Below the pieces are notes generated by a model. That model saw only the letters and a program-made list of their open reading frames with translations. It had not been told where the DNA came from and made no database searches. DNA of 48,446 nucleotides, taken from Bradyrhizobium vignae. Lineage in GTDB: Bacteria; Pseudomonadota; Alphaproteobacteria; Rhizobiales; Xanthobacteraceae. This document shows positions 24,955 to 34,871 of this stretch, piece after piece (within the stretch, counting starts at the first letter, position 1; each line of letters opens with the position of its first letter). Both the position numbers and the translations under genes were made by a program. The stretch is from the NCBI RefSeq assembly GCF_004114425.1, contig NZ_RDQF01000058.1, positions 1 through 48,446 on the forward strand, given 5' to 3'.

Positions 24955-26457
24955 ATGGGCGGAGCTGACGCGCGGATCGTCCGCAACACCGCGCTGACGA
25001 TCCTCGCGCTGGTGGCCCTGCGGCTCGTCGCGGCCGCCTTCACGCCGATCACCTTCGACGAAGCCTATTATTGGATGTGGTCGAGGAACCTGGCCGGGGG
25101 TTACTACGACCACCCGCCAATGGTCGCCTATGTGATCCGCGCCGGCACCCTGATCGCGGGCGATACCGAGCTCGGCGTCCGCCTCGTCTCGATCCTGCTC
25201 GCACTGCCGATGAGCTACGCGGTCTATCGTTCCGCCGCAATCCTGTTCGGCGGCGCGCGCGTGGCTGCAACCAGCGCCATCCTGCTCAACGTGACGCTGC
25301 TGGCCTCCGTCGGCACGCTGATCGTGACGCCCGATGCGCCGCTGCTGGTCGCCTCCAGCTTCGTGCTGTTCTTCCTCGCCAAGGTGCTGGAGACCGGCCG
25401 GGGCGCATGGTGGCTCGCGGCCGGTGTCGCGGTCGGCGCGGCGCTGCTCTCGAAATACACAGCGATGTTCTTCGGGCCGGCGATCCTGATCTGGCTCGCT
25501 TCCGTGCCGAAACTCAGGCGCTGGTTTCTCTCGCCCTGGCCGTATCTCGGCGGCCTGGTCGCCTTGGCGCTGTTCTCGCCGGTAATCCTTTGGAATGCGG
25601 ACCATCAATGGGTCTCGTTCGCAAAGCAGCTCGGGCGCGCGAAGATCGAGGACTTCCGCCCGGTCTTCATCGCAGAGCTGATCCCGACGCAGATCGCGTT
25701 CGCAACGCCGCTGGTCTTCATCCTCGGCGCCATGGGCCTGCACGCGCTGACCTGGCAGCGCGCCGGCGCGCTGGCCTCGCGCGTGCTGATCGAGACGATG
25801 TTCTGGACCATCGTCGCCTATTTCGTCTGGCACTCGCTGCATGCCCGCGTCGAGGCCAACTGGTTCGCGCCGGTCTATCCGCCCTTCGTCGTGGCCGCGG
25901 CCGCCGCTGCCAACCTTGCGCAGTGGAAGCCGCGCCAGCGGCGCCTCGTCGACTTCTGCCTGCGTTGGGCCGCGCCGGTCGGCATCGTGATGTTTGCAGC
26001 GTTGGTCGTTCAGGCAAATACCGGCTGGCTGTCGGGCTATCGTCGCGATGCCACCGTGCGCAGCGTCGGTGTCGGCTGGCGCGAGCTCGCCGCAGAGATC
26101 GAAGCGGTGCGCGTGCGCGTCGGTGCGACCTGTGTGCTCGCACAGGATTACGGCACCACGAGCTGGCTCGCGTTCTACCTGCCGCGCGGCACCTGTGTGG
26201 CACAGCAGAGCCAGCGCATCCGCTGGGTCAACATGGGCGAGCCGGATCCCAAGCTGCTCGCCGGCAAGCTGCTCTATGTCGACGAGCTGCGCCCGGACGG
26301 GCATCCCGTCCTCAACGAGCGCTTTGCAACGGTGACGCAAGTTGCGCAGTTGCAGCGCAAGCGCGGGCCGCTCGTGGTCGAGACCTACGGCATCGATCTG
26401 CTCGAAGGCGCCAAGGATGAGGTGCTGGATCGCTCGCCGCCGCCTGAGGCGCGGTAG
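24955..26457 (+). CDS. GT39-family glycosyltransferase (ArnT/PMT-like)
   Basis: Protein of 500 aa with about ten TM segments. Its N-terminal luminal loop has FDEAYYWMWSRNLAGGYYDHPPM, with the conserved Asp-Glu of GT39 enzymes that use a polyprenyl-phosphate sugar. A C-terminal periplasmic domain (residues 365-500) follows. An in-frame GTG is 1 codon upstream. Given its partner GT2-GtrA, it would transfer the sugar to lipid A or another envelope glycolipid; Bradyrhizobium lipid A is known to carry mannose and galacturonic acid, which fits but is not shown here. Confidence 0.85.
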   Translation: MGGADARIVRNTALTILALVALRLVAAAFTPITFDEAYYWMWSRNLAGGYYDHPPMVAYVIRAGTLIAGDTELGVRLVSILLALPMSYAVYRSAAILFGGARVAATSAILLNVTLLASVGTLIVTPDAPLLVASSFVLFFLAKVLETGRGAWWLAAGVAVGAALLSKYTAMFFGPAILIWLASVPKLRRWFLSPWPYLGGLVALALFSPVILWNADHQWVSFAKQLGRAKIEDFRPVFIAELIPTQIAFATPLVFILGAMGLHALTWQRAGALASRVLIETMFWTIVAYFVWHSLHARVEANWFAPVYPPFVVAAAAAANLAQWKPRQRRLVDFCLRWAAPVGIVMFAALVVQANTGWLSGYRRDATVRSVGVGWRELAAEIEAVRVRVGATCVLAQDYGTTSWLAFYLPRGTCVAQQSQRIRWVNMGEPDPKLLAGKLLYVDELRPDGHPVLNERFATVTQVAQLQRKRGPLVVETYGIDLLEGAKDEVLDRSPPPEAR

Positions 26458-26463
26458 CGGACT

Positions 26464-28350
26464 TCAGCCGATCATCTCGGCCTTGGCAGCCTCGTGGCCT
26501 GGCCCGCTCTGATCGCGCCAGAACCAGACGGTCACGACACCAGAACGGCCGCGGACATGGGCCAGCAGGGGGCCTGACAGGACGCCGTCGGGAGCACCGT
26601 GGAAGTCGGCCGCATCCAGCATCGTATCGCTCAGTGCGAGCCGCGCATCATTCTGGGCGGCAACCTCCATCAGCCGGCTTGCGACGTTGACGGTGTCGCC
26701 TGTCGCCGTGATGTGCTGATGGCTTTCGCCGAGCCGCGAGGCGACGATCGGGCCGCAATGCGCGCCGATCTTGAAGCCGAGCTGACCTGCGACTGCCGGC
26801 GGCAGCGAGGCGATCCAGCGTTCGAGACCGCGATGCAGGTCGATCGCGCATTTCAGCGCGCGCGCCGCGTCGTCGGGCATCGCGCGCGGCAACCCGAACA
26901 GGATCATGGCGCCATCGCCGAGGAAGCCGGTGATCATGCCGCCGCAATCGATCGCGGCCTTGTCGATCAGTGCATGAAACGCCTTCAGAAGATCCCTGAG
27001 TTCGTCCGGATCAATCCGCTCGCTCAAACCGGTGAAGCCGGAGAGATCGACGAAGACCACGGCGGCATCCTGCCGGACGGGCTTTGACAGGAAGTCCGGA
27101 TCGCGCGCCAGCCACTCCTGCAGTGCCGGAGCCTGGAATTGCGCAAGCGACCTGCTCTTGGCGGCGAAATATTGCGTGCGGCGGCCCCCGGCCCACAGCT
27201 GCACGCCGGCAAAGACGGTCACCGGCGGCACTGCCGCGGCGAGCGTGGTCGCCGCGTTCAGCCAGACGCCATGCGTGAACGCGAACAGATTGAGTCCGGC
27301 CCAGGCGATCATCATCGCGGCCGCCGCCATGATGCCGAGCGCGCTACGCCGCCAGGCGAGCAGGCCGACCAGCAGCATCGGCAGAAGGGTCGCGGAGAGC
27401 GCGTCGGCAATACGGACCCTGCGGTCGCGCACGACGGCATCGCCGGCGACGAGATGCGTGATCGCAGTCGAGATCACTTCGACGCCGGGCATGAGGGAAT
27501 CGAACGGCGTGGGATAGAAATCGCCGCCGCCGGCGACCGAGGCGCCGATCACGACGATCCGGTTCTCGATCGCCGCCCGATCGAGCGTGCCGTCGAAGAT
27601 GCTCTGTGCGCTGACGGTACGGATCGTCCGACGCGGGCCGTAATAGGTGATCGGCAACGCGAAGTCGCTGTCGGTCGGCACCGCGCGATTGCCCAGCATG
27701 AGACGGTCGGGCGCGACCGTCAGCGGCTGGTCGAGCGCACGGGCGGCGACACGCAAAGGGAACGACAGCTCGACCTTGTCGCGCGTCCGGAACAGCATCG
27801 GCACCGCGAGCGGTGAGCCCGATTGTCCCGTCGCGACATTGACGACGCCGACCTCGGCGTGATCGGCGAATGCGGGCAATGGCTGCAAGAAGCGTTCGGC
27901 CTCGGGCAACACGGCCAGGGGGCCTTCGCTGGGTGCCACGGTCTCGCTGGCGGAGGGGAAGATCGCCGCGGCGGCGAGCACCATGGGACCGGTGGCGAGC
28001 GTGTTGGCCAGCGTGGCATCGCCGATTGCGGCGCTGCGGTCGACGAGCAGGAGATCGATCGCGACAACCTTCGGCTTGAACTGCACGATGGTGTCTACGA
28101 CGCGGGCAAGATCGGCGCGCGGCAGCGGATAGCTGCCACCGCGCTTCACGACGGTGTCGTCGATCGCGACGATAGTGACGACATCGGGCGGACGCTGCAC
28201 GCCGCGGGCCTGCGTCCGCCAGTCGGTCAGCGTGGCTTCGAGGCGATCGAGAAAGCGCAGATGGCCGTTGGCGTGCGCGGCATAGATGCCCGCGCCCCAC
28301 AGCGCGGTGAGGACGAGTGCCACCAGGATCTGAACGCGTCGGCTGCGCAT
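26464..28350 (-). CDS. CHASE2-domain class III nucleotide cyclase
   Basis: Protein of 628 aa. It has an N-terminal TM helix, a periplasmic CHASE2 domain (about residues 30-310, DVVTIVAIDDTVVKRGG), three TM helices, then a class III cyclase domain from about 425. The metal residues Asp435 (FVDLSGFTG) and Asp479, and Asn555/Arg559, are kept. The purine-specifying Lys is replaced by Gly475 (TGFLGDG where the other local cyclase has NKFLGDG), so specificity or activity may be altered. The start is chosen at MRSRRVQ to avoid overlap with fecR; the longer frame to 28449 lacks a ribosome site. It lies 50 bp after a FecR-domain gene. Confidence 0.85.
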   Translation of the reverse strand: MRSRRVQILVALVLTALWGAGIYAAHANGHLRFLDRLEATLTDWRTQARGVQRPPDVVTIVAIDDTVVKRGGSYPLPRADLARVVDTIVQFKPKVVAIDLLLVDRSAAIGDATLANTLATGPMVLAAAAIFPSASETVAPSEGPLAVLPEAERFLQPLPAFADHAEVGVVNVATGQSGSPLAVPMLFRTRDKVELSFPLRVAARALDQPLTVAPDRLMLGNRAVPTDSDFALPITYYGPRRTIRTVSAQSIFDGTLDRAAIENRIVVIGASVAGGGDFYPTPFDSLMPGVEVISTAITHLVAGDAVVRDRRVRIADALSATLLPMLLVGLLAWRRSALGIMAAAAMMIAWAGLNLFAFTHGVWLNAATTLAAAVPPVTVFAGVQLWAGGRRTQYFAAKSRSLAQFQAPALQEWLARDPDFLSKPVRQDAAVVFVDLSGFTGLSERIDPDELRDLLKAFHALIDKAAIDCGGMITGFLGDGAMILFGLPRAMPDDAARALKCAIDLHRGLERWIASLPPAVAGQLGFKIGAHCGPIVASRLGESHQHITATGDTVNVASRLMEVAAQNDARLALSDTMLDAADFHGAPDGVLSGPLLAHVRGRSGVVTVWFWRDQSGPGHEAAKAEMIG

Positions 28351-28400
28351 GCGGTCGTCTTGCAATCTCGTATTGTCCAAATAGTCTTGGCGACCCCGAC

Positions 28401-28925
28401 CTATTGCCCGAGTCTTGCCATGAGCGCGTCGACGCGCGGCTGACCCCATGTCTTGATGGTCAACGGGCCGGTTGCCTCGACGTCGACGCCTTCGCCGGGT
28501 CCAAGCACGACGCCGCGTCCACGAGCCCGGCGGGTCACGCCGACCGCACCGTCGGCGACGAACACGGAGGTCTTGGCGTCAGCGACATCGACTGCCCATT
28601 TCGTGCCGCGCACTGCGGCAATCGCTTGCGGCGTCAGCACCTTGAAGGGGTTGCGCCGCGGCTTCTTGGGCACCTCGATCAGCAGGGCCTTGTTGCTCAA
28701 CGCCACGGAATCTATATGTCCGTCGCGGTTGGCGTCCTTAAGTTCAAACTTGGCGCCACTTTCCGCAACGATGGTGATGCCGTTGTCGCAGCGCCAGGTC
28801 TGCGTCCCAGCGGCCGAGGGCGATGCCGTGCAGCCCGCATTGGCCGCAAGCTGTGCAGTCGCAGATCCAACCAACAGAAGCGACCCTGCCAGGGCGACAA
28901 ACCCTGTGCGCGCTATCCCTCTCAT
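28401..28925 (-). CDS. FecR-domain periplasmic protein
   Basis: Protein of 174 aa with a signal peptide (GFVALAGSLLLVGSATAQ). The FecR fold is recognised by the short motifs VLTPQAIAAVRGTKWAVDV and VFVADGAVGV near the end. FecR-domain proteins next to CHASE2-cyclase genes are a recurring pair in alphaproteobacteria; the FecR part would sense a periplasmic or envelope signal. GGAG precedes the ATG by 5 nt; an earlier in-frame ATG adds 11 residues. It precedes the cyclase in the same direction. Confidence 0.82.
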   Translation of the reverse strand: MRGIARTGFVALAGSLLLVGSATAQLAANAGCTASPSAAGTQTWRCDNGITIVAESGAKFELKDANRDGHIDSVALSNKALLIEVPKKPRRNPFKVLTPQAIAAVRGTKWAVDVADAKTSVFVADGAVGVTRRARGRGVVLGPGEGVDVEATGPLTIKTWGQPRVDALMARLGQ

Positions 28926-28966
28926 GCCAGCTCCGTTTGCGTGCTCGGCACAGTTCAAGGCGGGAC

Positions 28967-28982
28967 GATACGGTACCGTATC
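28967..28982. promoter_or_regulatory. Perfect 16-bp palindrome upstream of fecR
   Basis: GATACGGTACCGTATC is a perfect dyad, 42-57 nt upstream of the fecR ATG. Symmetry of this length and its position suggest a dimeric regulator binding site. The regulator is unknown. Confidence 0.55.
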
Positions 28983-29259
28983 ACGCGCAGAGGCTGCTGA
29001 AAAGTGCCGAGGTGGCAGCTATTTTCTCGTGGCGGCGATGTCCAGAACCGAAACGATCAACTTTCAGTCACGGCGCTGTTGCCGCAATCGGCCAGCGGAC
29101 GCAGGGCCGTCCACCAGCCTCTCGCAACGCTTCCGCGCTACGCTCAGTGCTAATTTGAGGGTCACGAAAACGGCGTTGTTGAGTGCGTCATGGATGCGGC
29201 CGCAAGCGTCGAACAGTTGGCGCAAACCGGTCGAGAAACATGGTTAACAGACGCGTCTA

Positions 29260-29285
29260 AGTCCGTAGTTCTGCGGGCTTTTTTC
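29260..29285 (+). terminator. Intrinsic terminator without an upstream gene
   Basis: AGTCCGTAG and CTGCGGGCT form a continuous stem of nine pairs (two are G-T) with a very tight loop, followed by six T. This is the clearest plus-strand intrinsic terminator in the window, and the only genes to its left are on the minus strand. Confidence 0.7.
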
Positions 29286-29455
29286 TCAAAACAGGACAGC
29301 GTTGACGAGTTGCCCCACATCCGCCCGAACTTAATCCGCATTTAACTAAAAGTCGCCTTAATGACGCTCCGACCCTCTGCGAGATGCTGTTCCCGGATCG
29401 TGACCAGCGGCACTTCGAAGGGGGACTGAGTGACACCGTCCTGGACGCAAGGCGA

Positions 29456-30643
29456 ATGAGTACGAGTATCGCTGCGCAGAGTAACGCGGCACGGAAGTCC
29501 AAGAATTATTCGCGGAAATCTTCCCGGAAAACGACCACGTCCAATTGGCTTGGCGCCGCGGCGATCGGCTGTGTCGTGATGGGCGCCGGCTGGACCATCT
29601 ACAGCAACGTCTTTGGCGCGAGCGTCTATCCGACTGTCGGCAGCATCGGCTACGACGAGCCCGTGATCAAGCGCGCACCCAAGGTGGCGCTGCGCGAGGC
29701 CCGCGAGGCCATTGAGGAAACCTTCGCGCTGCTGCCCGACCGGCTCCAGGTCGCAGCTCCCATCTCGCGCGAGATGTTCAACGAGCGCTTTGCCGCCGCT
29801 GCGACGCAGGGTGTGCCGTCGAATGCGGCGAGCGCCGCGCCGGCAACGGAGGTTGCCACGGCCAAGGACATGCCGAAGGATGCCCCGAAGCAGAGCGTCA
29901 TCGCCAAGGTCGCGGAAGCGCTGAAGCCGGCAGCCAAGATTGCTGACAAGACCGCTGACAAGACCCCTGACAAGCCTGCGGACAAGGCCAGGCGCGCACC
30001 GGATGCCCAGATGCAGCTGGCCTCGGCCGACCCGGCCGAGATCGTGCCGGCGCCCGAGGCGAAGCCGAAATCCTTCGCCGACCGCGCCAAGGCCGCGGTG
30101 ATGTCGATCACCGCTCCGCGCCAGTCGATGGTCGAGAAGCTCTGGGGCAAGCGTGAGCCGTCCGGCGGGCTGCTCGCCTACGCCTCGGCCGATGCGAGTG
30201 TGACCGCGTCCATCGCGCCGAAGGAGCAGAACCCGATGTTCGGCGGCGCGCCGCCCTATGAGCGCGACACCGCGGTCTACGACATCACCGCCAAGACGGT
30301 GTACCTGCCCGACGGCACCAAGCTCGAGGCGCATTCCGGCCTCGGCTCCAATCTCGACGATCCGCGCTCCTCGAAAATCCGCATGCGCGGTGTGACGCCG
30401 CCGCATATCTACACACTGAAGCCGCGCGAGGCGCTGTTCCACGGCGTGCCGGCGCTGCGCCTGACCCCGATTGGGGGCGAAAGCGCGATCTACGGCCGCG
30501 ACGGTCTGCTCGCGCACACCTTCATGCTCGGGCCGAACGGCGACTCCAACGGCTGCGTGTCGTTCAAGGACTATTACGCGTTCCTGGATGCCTACCGCAA
30601 CAAGGGCATCCGCAAGCTCGCGGTGCTGGCGCGGGTGGACTGA
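29456..30643 (+). CDS. DUF2778 / Tlde1-like L,D-transpeptidase-fold protein
   Basis: Protein of 395 aa. A basic tail and one TM helix (residues about 31-49) anchor it to the inner membrane. A long Ala/Pro/Lys linker (about 100-230) spans the periplasm and the C-terminal DUF2778 domain follows. Conserved: EAHSGLG, PPHIYTLKPREALFHGV, DGLLAHTFMLGPNG and catalytic-type Cys in SNGCVSF with His in LLAHTF. It could act on peptidoglycan stem peptides. The start is uncertain: ATG 29384 would add 24 residues and also lacks a strong ribosome site. Confidence 0.75.
   Translation: MSTSIAAQSNAARKSKNYSRKSSRKTTTSNWLGAAAIGCVVMGAGWTIYSNVFGASVYPTVGSIGYDEPVIKRAPKVALREAREAIEETFALLPDRLQVAAPISREMFNERFAAAATQGVPSNAASAAPATEVATAKDMPKDAPKQSVIAKVAEALKPAAKIADKTADKTPDKPADKARRAPDAQMQLASADPAEIVPAPEAKPKSFADRAKAAVMSITAPRQSMVEKLWGKREPSGGLLAYASADASVTASIAPKEQNPMFGGAPPYERDTAVYDITAKTVYLPDGTKLEAHSGLGSNLDDPRSSKIRMRGVTPPHIYTLKPREALFHGVPALRLTPIGGESAIYGRDGLLAHTFMLGPNGDSNGCVSFKDYYAFLDAYRNKGIRKLAVLARVD
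29941..29988 (+). repeat. Tandem 12-bp repeats in the DUF2778 linker
   Basis: Four imperfect copies of GCTGACAAGACC encode ADKTADKTPDKPADKA in the predicted periplasmic linker. Such short tandem units change length easily by slippage. Confidence 0.7.
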
Positions 30644-30650
30644 CCTTCGC

Positions 30651-31280
30651 TCAAGCGGTCATCTGCTTGCGCAGCGCCACCTCGGTCGCAATCGCCTCCC
30701 GCACGCGAGGCCGCGCCTGCATGCGTTCGAGATAGGCTGACAACGATGGCCACTGCGCAATGTCGACGCCGGCAGGCCGAAGCAGCAGCAGGGCCCAGGC
30801 GAGGTGGGCGTCCGCGACGGTGAAACGGTTGCCGACGAGGAATTCGCGGTCCGCCAGATGCGTTGCCGGCACCGACAAGGTCTGCGCGATCCGTGCCCGC
30901 GGCTTGGCGAGCGAGCCGTCGTCCTTGTACCAGAAGGTCGGAAACAGGAACGCCTTGTGGATCTCGGCGCCGACGAAGCTCAGCCATTCCTGGAGCCTGT
31001 AGCGGTCGGGATCGCCGAGCGGCGGCGCAAGGCGCGTCTCGGGCTTCAGATCGGCAATGTATTGCAGCACCGCCGCGCTCTCGGTCAGCCGTTCGCCATT
31101 CTCCAGCACCAGCACCGGCACAGCGCCCTTCGCCGCCACGCCGTGAAAATCGCTGCCGTCGTCCACGATCGTCTTGGTCAAGAGGTGCACCTGATGGTAC
31201 TGCGCATCGAGGCCAGCCTCCATCAGCGCGATCCGGCTCGCGAGCGAGCAGGCCATCGGTGAGAAATAGAGTTGCAGCAT
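30651..31280 (-). CDS. Glutathione S-transferase
   Basis: Protein of 209 aa. It has the thioredoxin-fold N-domain (LYFSPMACSLASRIALMEAGL, GAVPVLVLENGERLTESAAVLQYI with the cis-Pro and the SNAIL-like TESAA motif) and a helical C-domain (FLVGNRFTVADAHLAWALLLL). It would conjugate glutathione to electrophiles. It is 12 nt after an isochorismatase-family gene on the same strand, so one operon is likely. Its stop is 7 nt from the convergent DUF2778 gene end. Confidence 0.85.
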   Translation of the reverse strand: MLQLYFSPMACSLASRIALMEAGLDAQYHQVHLLTKTIVDDGSDFHGVAAKGAVPVLVLENGERLTESAAVLQYIADLKPETRLAPPLGDPDRYRLQEWLSFVGAEIHKAFLFPTFWYKDDGSLAKPRARIAQTLSVPATHLADREFLVGNRFTVADAHLAWALLLLRPAGVDIAQWPSLSAYLERMQARPRVREAIATEVALRKQMTA

Positions 31281-31292
31281 CGCGTTGCTCCG

Positions 31293-31883
31293 TTACTTCA
31301 GCTCATCGCCGCGGGCGATGATCGCGAAGCGATCGGACAGCTCGGCGAGCGCAACCTCGTGGATGGTTCGGGCGTCCAGCGTGCCGCCGCGCCCGTCCGG
31401 CAGGTCGCGCGTGGCGCAGGCATCGGCATCGATCGTGGTGCGAAAGCCGAGGTCGAGCGCGGCCCGCGCCGTGGAGCTGACGCACATATGCGTCATGAAG
31501 CCGGCCAGCACGATGTTCTTGCGTCCGGTCGCGACAAGGCGCGCCTGCAAATCGGTGCCGGCAAAGGCATTCGGCAGCTCCTTCTCGATCACGGGCTCGC
31601 TGGCGCGGGGGCTCAGCTCGACGACGATGGCGCCGCGGTGGGCGGTACGATCGAACAGGCTGCCGGCCTTGCCGCGATGGGCGATGTGGATGATCGCGGC
31701 ACCAGCCTCGCGGGCCTGTGCCAGGAGCGCAGCCGCACGTGCGATCGCGGGCTTGGCGTCGGGCAAGGCGAGGGGGCCCGCGAGATATTCGTTCTGGATA
31801 TCGATCAGCACCAGCGCGGCGTCGCCGAGGCGCGGCGGGCTGAGGTCGGCGCCGGCGAGCTGGAGCAGGGTCTTTGCGGTCAT
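31293..31883 (-). CDS. Isochorismatase-family hydrolase
   Basis: Protein of 196 aa. The cysteine-hydrolase triad is visible: Asp in ALVLIDIQNEY, Lys in EPVIEKELPNAFAG and Cys in GFMTHMCVSSTARAA. The substrate is unknown; amidase or nicotinamidase-like types share the motifs. It is divergent from a LysR gene, which probably regulates it and the following GST. ATG 31883 has GGAG about 12 nt upstream; a longer frame extends beyond but lacks family sequence. Confidence 0.84.
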   Translation of the reverse strand: MTAKTLLQLAGADLSPPRLGDAALVLIDIQNEYLAGPLALPDAKPAIARAAALLAQAREAGAAIIHIAHRGKAGSLFDRTAHRGAIVVELSPRASEPVIEKELPNAFAGTDLQARLVATGRKNIVLAGFMTHMCVSSTARAALDLGFRTTIDADACATRDLPDGRGGTLDARTIHEVALAELSDRFAIIARGDELK

Positions 31884-31936
31884 GGTCTTGGAAATCTCCC
31901 GGGGTAGAAGGCGCAACAAACATAGCCCCGGGAATG

Positions 31937-31952
31937 CCTGCCGATATGCAGG
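31937..31952. promoter_or_regulatory. Dyad between isochorismatase and lysR
   Basis: CCTGC-CGATAT-GCAGG in the 129-bp divergent gap, followed by ATATTGCAG copies. This could be part of the LysR binding region (T-N11-A-like half sites). Confidence 0.4.
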
Positions 31953-32012
31953 AATATTGCAGCGGGAGGCTGCGAGATTGCAGGCCATCGGGCGGCGATG
32001 TAGCCTCAAGCC

Positions 32013-32846
32013 ATGAACTGGGACGATCTGCGCATCATCGCCGCCGTCAGGGACGAAGGCACCTATGCCGGCGCCAGCGCAAAGCTGCGTATCGACGAGA
32101 CGACGGTCGGGCGCCGGCTGTCGCGCATCGAGCGTGCGCTCGGCTTGCGTCTGTTCGAGGCCGCCGACGGCGTTCGCAGGCCGACGCGGCAATGCGAAGC
32201 GGTGCTGGCGCATGTCGGGGCGATGGCCTCGCATGCGGCCGAGATCGGCCGGCTCAGCGAGAGCCTGGAAGGTCCGGTCGGCCGCCTGCGCATCGCCTCC
32301 ACCAACACAGTTGCAGAAGAAGTGCTGTCGCCGCGTGCGGGCGACTTCCTGCGGACCCATCCCGGCCTGACGCTGCAATTCCTCACCTCGAGCGAGAACG
32401 TCAGGTTCTCGCGCTGGGAGGCTGATCTGGCCATCCGCTTGCGCAAGCCCGACAAGGGCGACTTCGCGATCTCAAGGCTCGGCGACATCAAGCTGTATTT
32501 TTTCGAGCCGGTTACGACCGAGGGCGAGCCGATGCTGTGCGTCTATCCCGACGAGCTCGGCGCCATTCCCGAGATGCAATTCCTGCGCACCAGGAAGGCC
32601 CGCGCGCGCTGCGTCACCGACAACGTCCGTGTCATCCGCAATCTGATCCGCGACCATCAGGCCGCCGGCGTGTTGCCGGAATATGTCTGCGCCGACCTGC
32701 TCGGCGACCGCCGCCTGCGCGCCACGCTGCTGCCGAAGCGGCGCGACGTGTGGCTGCTGGTGCAAAATCATCTCAAGCGGGATGCCGCAACGCGCGTGAC
32801 CATCGACTGGGTGAGGGCCTGTTTCCAGGAGACCTCGCGCCGCTGA
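32013..32846 (+). CDS. LysR-family regulator
   Basis: Protein of 277 aa. The HTH (WDDLRIIAAVRDEGTYAGASAKLRIDETTVGRRLSRIERALG, quoted here in two parts: AAVRDEGTYAGASAKL and TVGRRLSRIERALG) is LysR-like. The effector domain has IASTNTVAEEVLSP and a shortened C-terminus, a little below the usual 290-300 aa. It is divergent from the isochorismatase-GST genes, the standard layout for a LysR regulator of its neighbour. Confidence 0.86.
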   Translation: MNWDDLRIIAAVRDEGTYAGASAKLRIDETTVGRRLSRIERALGLRLFEAADGVRRPTRQCEAVLAHVGAMASHAAEIGRLSESLEGPVGRLRIASTNTVAEEVLSPRAGDFLRTHPGLTLQFLTSSENVRFSRWEADLAIRLRKPDKGDFAISRLGDIKLYFFEPVTTEGEPMLCVYPDELGAIPEMQFLRTRKARARCVTDNVRVIRNLIRDHQAAGVLPEYVCADLLGDRRLRATLLPKRRDVWLLVQNHLKRDAATRVTIDWVRACFQETSRR

Positions 32847-33128
32847 CGGCGCATCGGGTTGCGATCGGCCCCCAGGGTTCGCCTGTCGTGAACGCGCGAG
32901 CGCGCCGGCGCGACCTATCCTGAACAGGGTTTTCACGGGCGCAAAGGTTGCGTAACGTCATGCCGGTTGCAGGCTGAGCAGAAGGCGATGACGATTGTTC
33001 AGGACACCATCGGGCCGTCGACGGCGCAATCGCGGGAGCGGAAGGCGATTGCTTTCCGGATCATGCTTTAGAAGGCCCACTTGGGCGCGAGCCCGGAATG
33101 ACGGGTGGAGAGAAGTTATTGCAAACAA
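32847..33128. other. Gap between lysR and groEL, with repeat remnant
   Basis: No clear gene. At 33039-33112 there is a piece resembling dispersed intergenic repeats (ending GAGCCCGGAATGACGGG, like the right half of the CGTCATTCCGGGG family). A 27-codon plus-strand frame (32987-33070, ending AIAFRIML) has AGAAGG before its ATG but overlaps the repeat and is weak. Confidence 0.5.
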
Positions 33129-33154
33129 AAACCCCGGCATCGCTGCCGGGGTTT
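33129..33154 (-). terminator. groESL intrinsic terminator
   Basis: AAACCCCGGCA and TGCCGGGGTTT form an 11-bp stem with a 4-nt loop, followed on the minus strand by TTTTTGTTTG (counting the end of the stem). It lies 30 nt after the groEL stop codon. Confidence 0.85.
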
Positions 33155-33184
33155 CGCATTTCGTATCGTGCCTGAACGGCTGGA

Positions 33185-34825
<1,641 letters not shown>

Positions 34826-34871
34826 CTGGATTTTTCCTTGAGGATGTTTGACTGGAGGGAGGAGAGGGCCC

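Larger units (their letters stand above)
28926..29455. other. 530-bp intergenic region, fecR to DUF2778 gene
   Basis: No convincing protein-coding gene. It contains a perfect palindrome near fecR (28967-28982) and an isolated plus-strand terminator at 29260-29285 with no plus-strand gene before it. Between these lies about 275 bp of fairly AT-balanced sequence that could encode a small RNA or a leader of the DUF2778 gene. Confidence 0.6.

Noticed and set aside
28351..28449. Longer N-terminus for the CHASE2 cyclase
   Set aside because: It would overlap the end of fecR and add a charged, non-signal segment; MRSRRVQILVALV gives a normal start before the TM helix.
32987..33070. 27-codon frame between lysR and groEL
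   Set aside because: It has an AGAAGG before its ATG but overlaps a remnant of a dispersed repeat, and its end (AIAFRIML) looks like translated repeat sequence.
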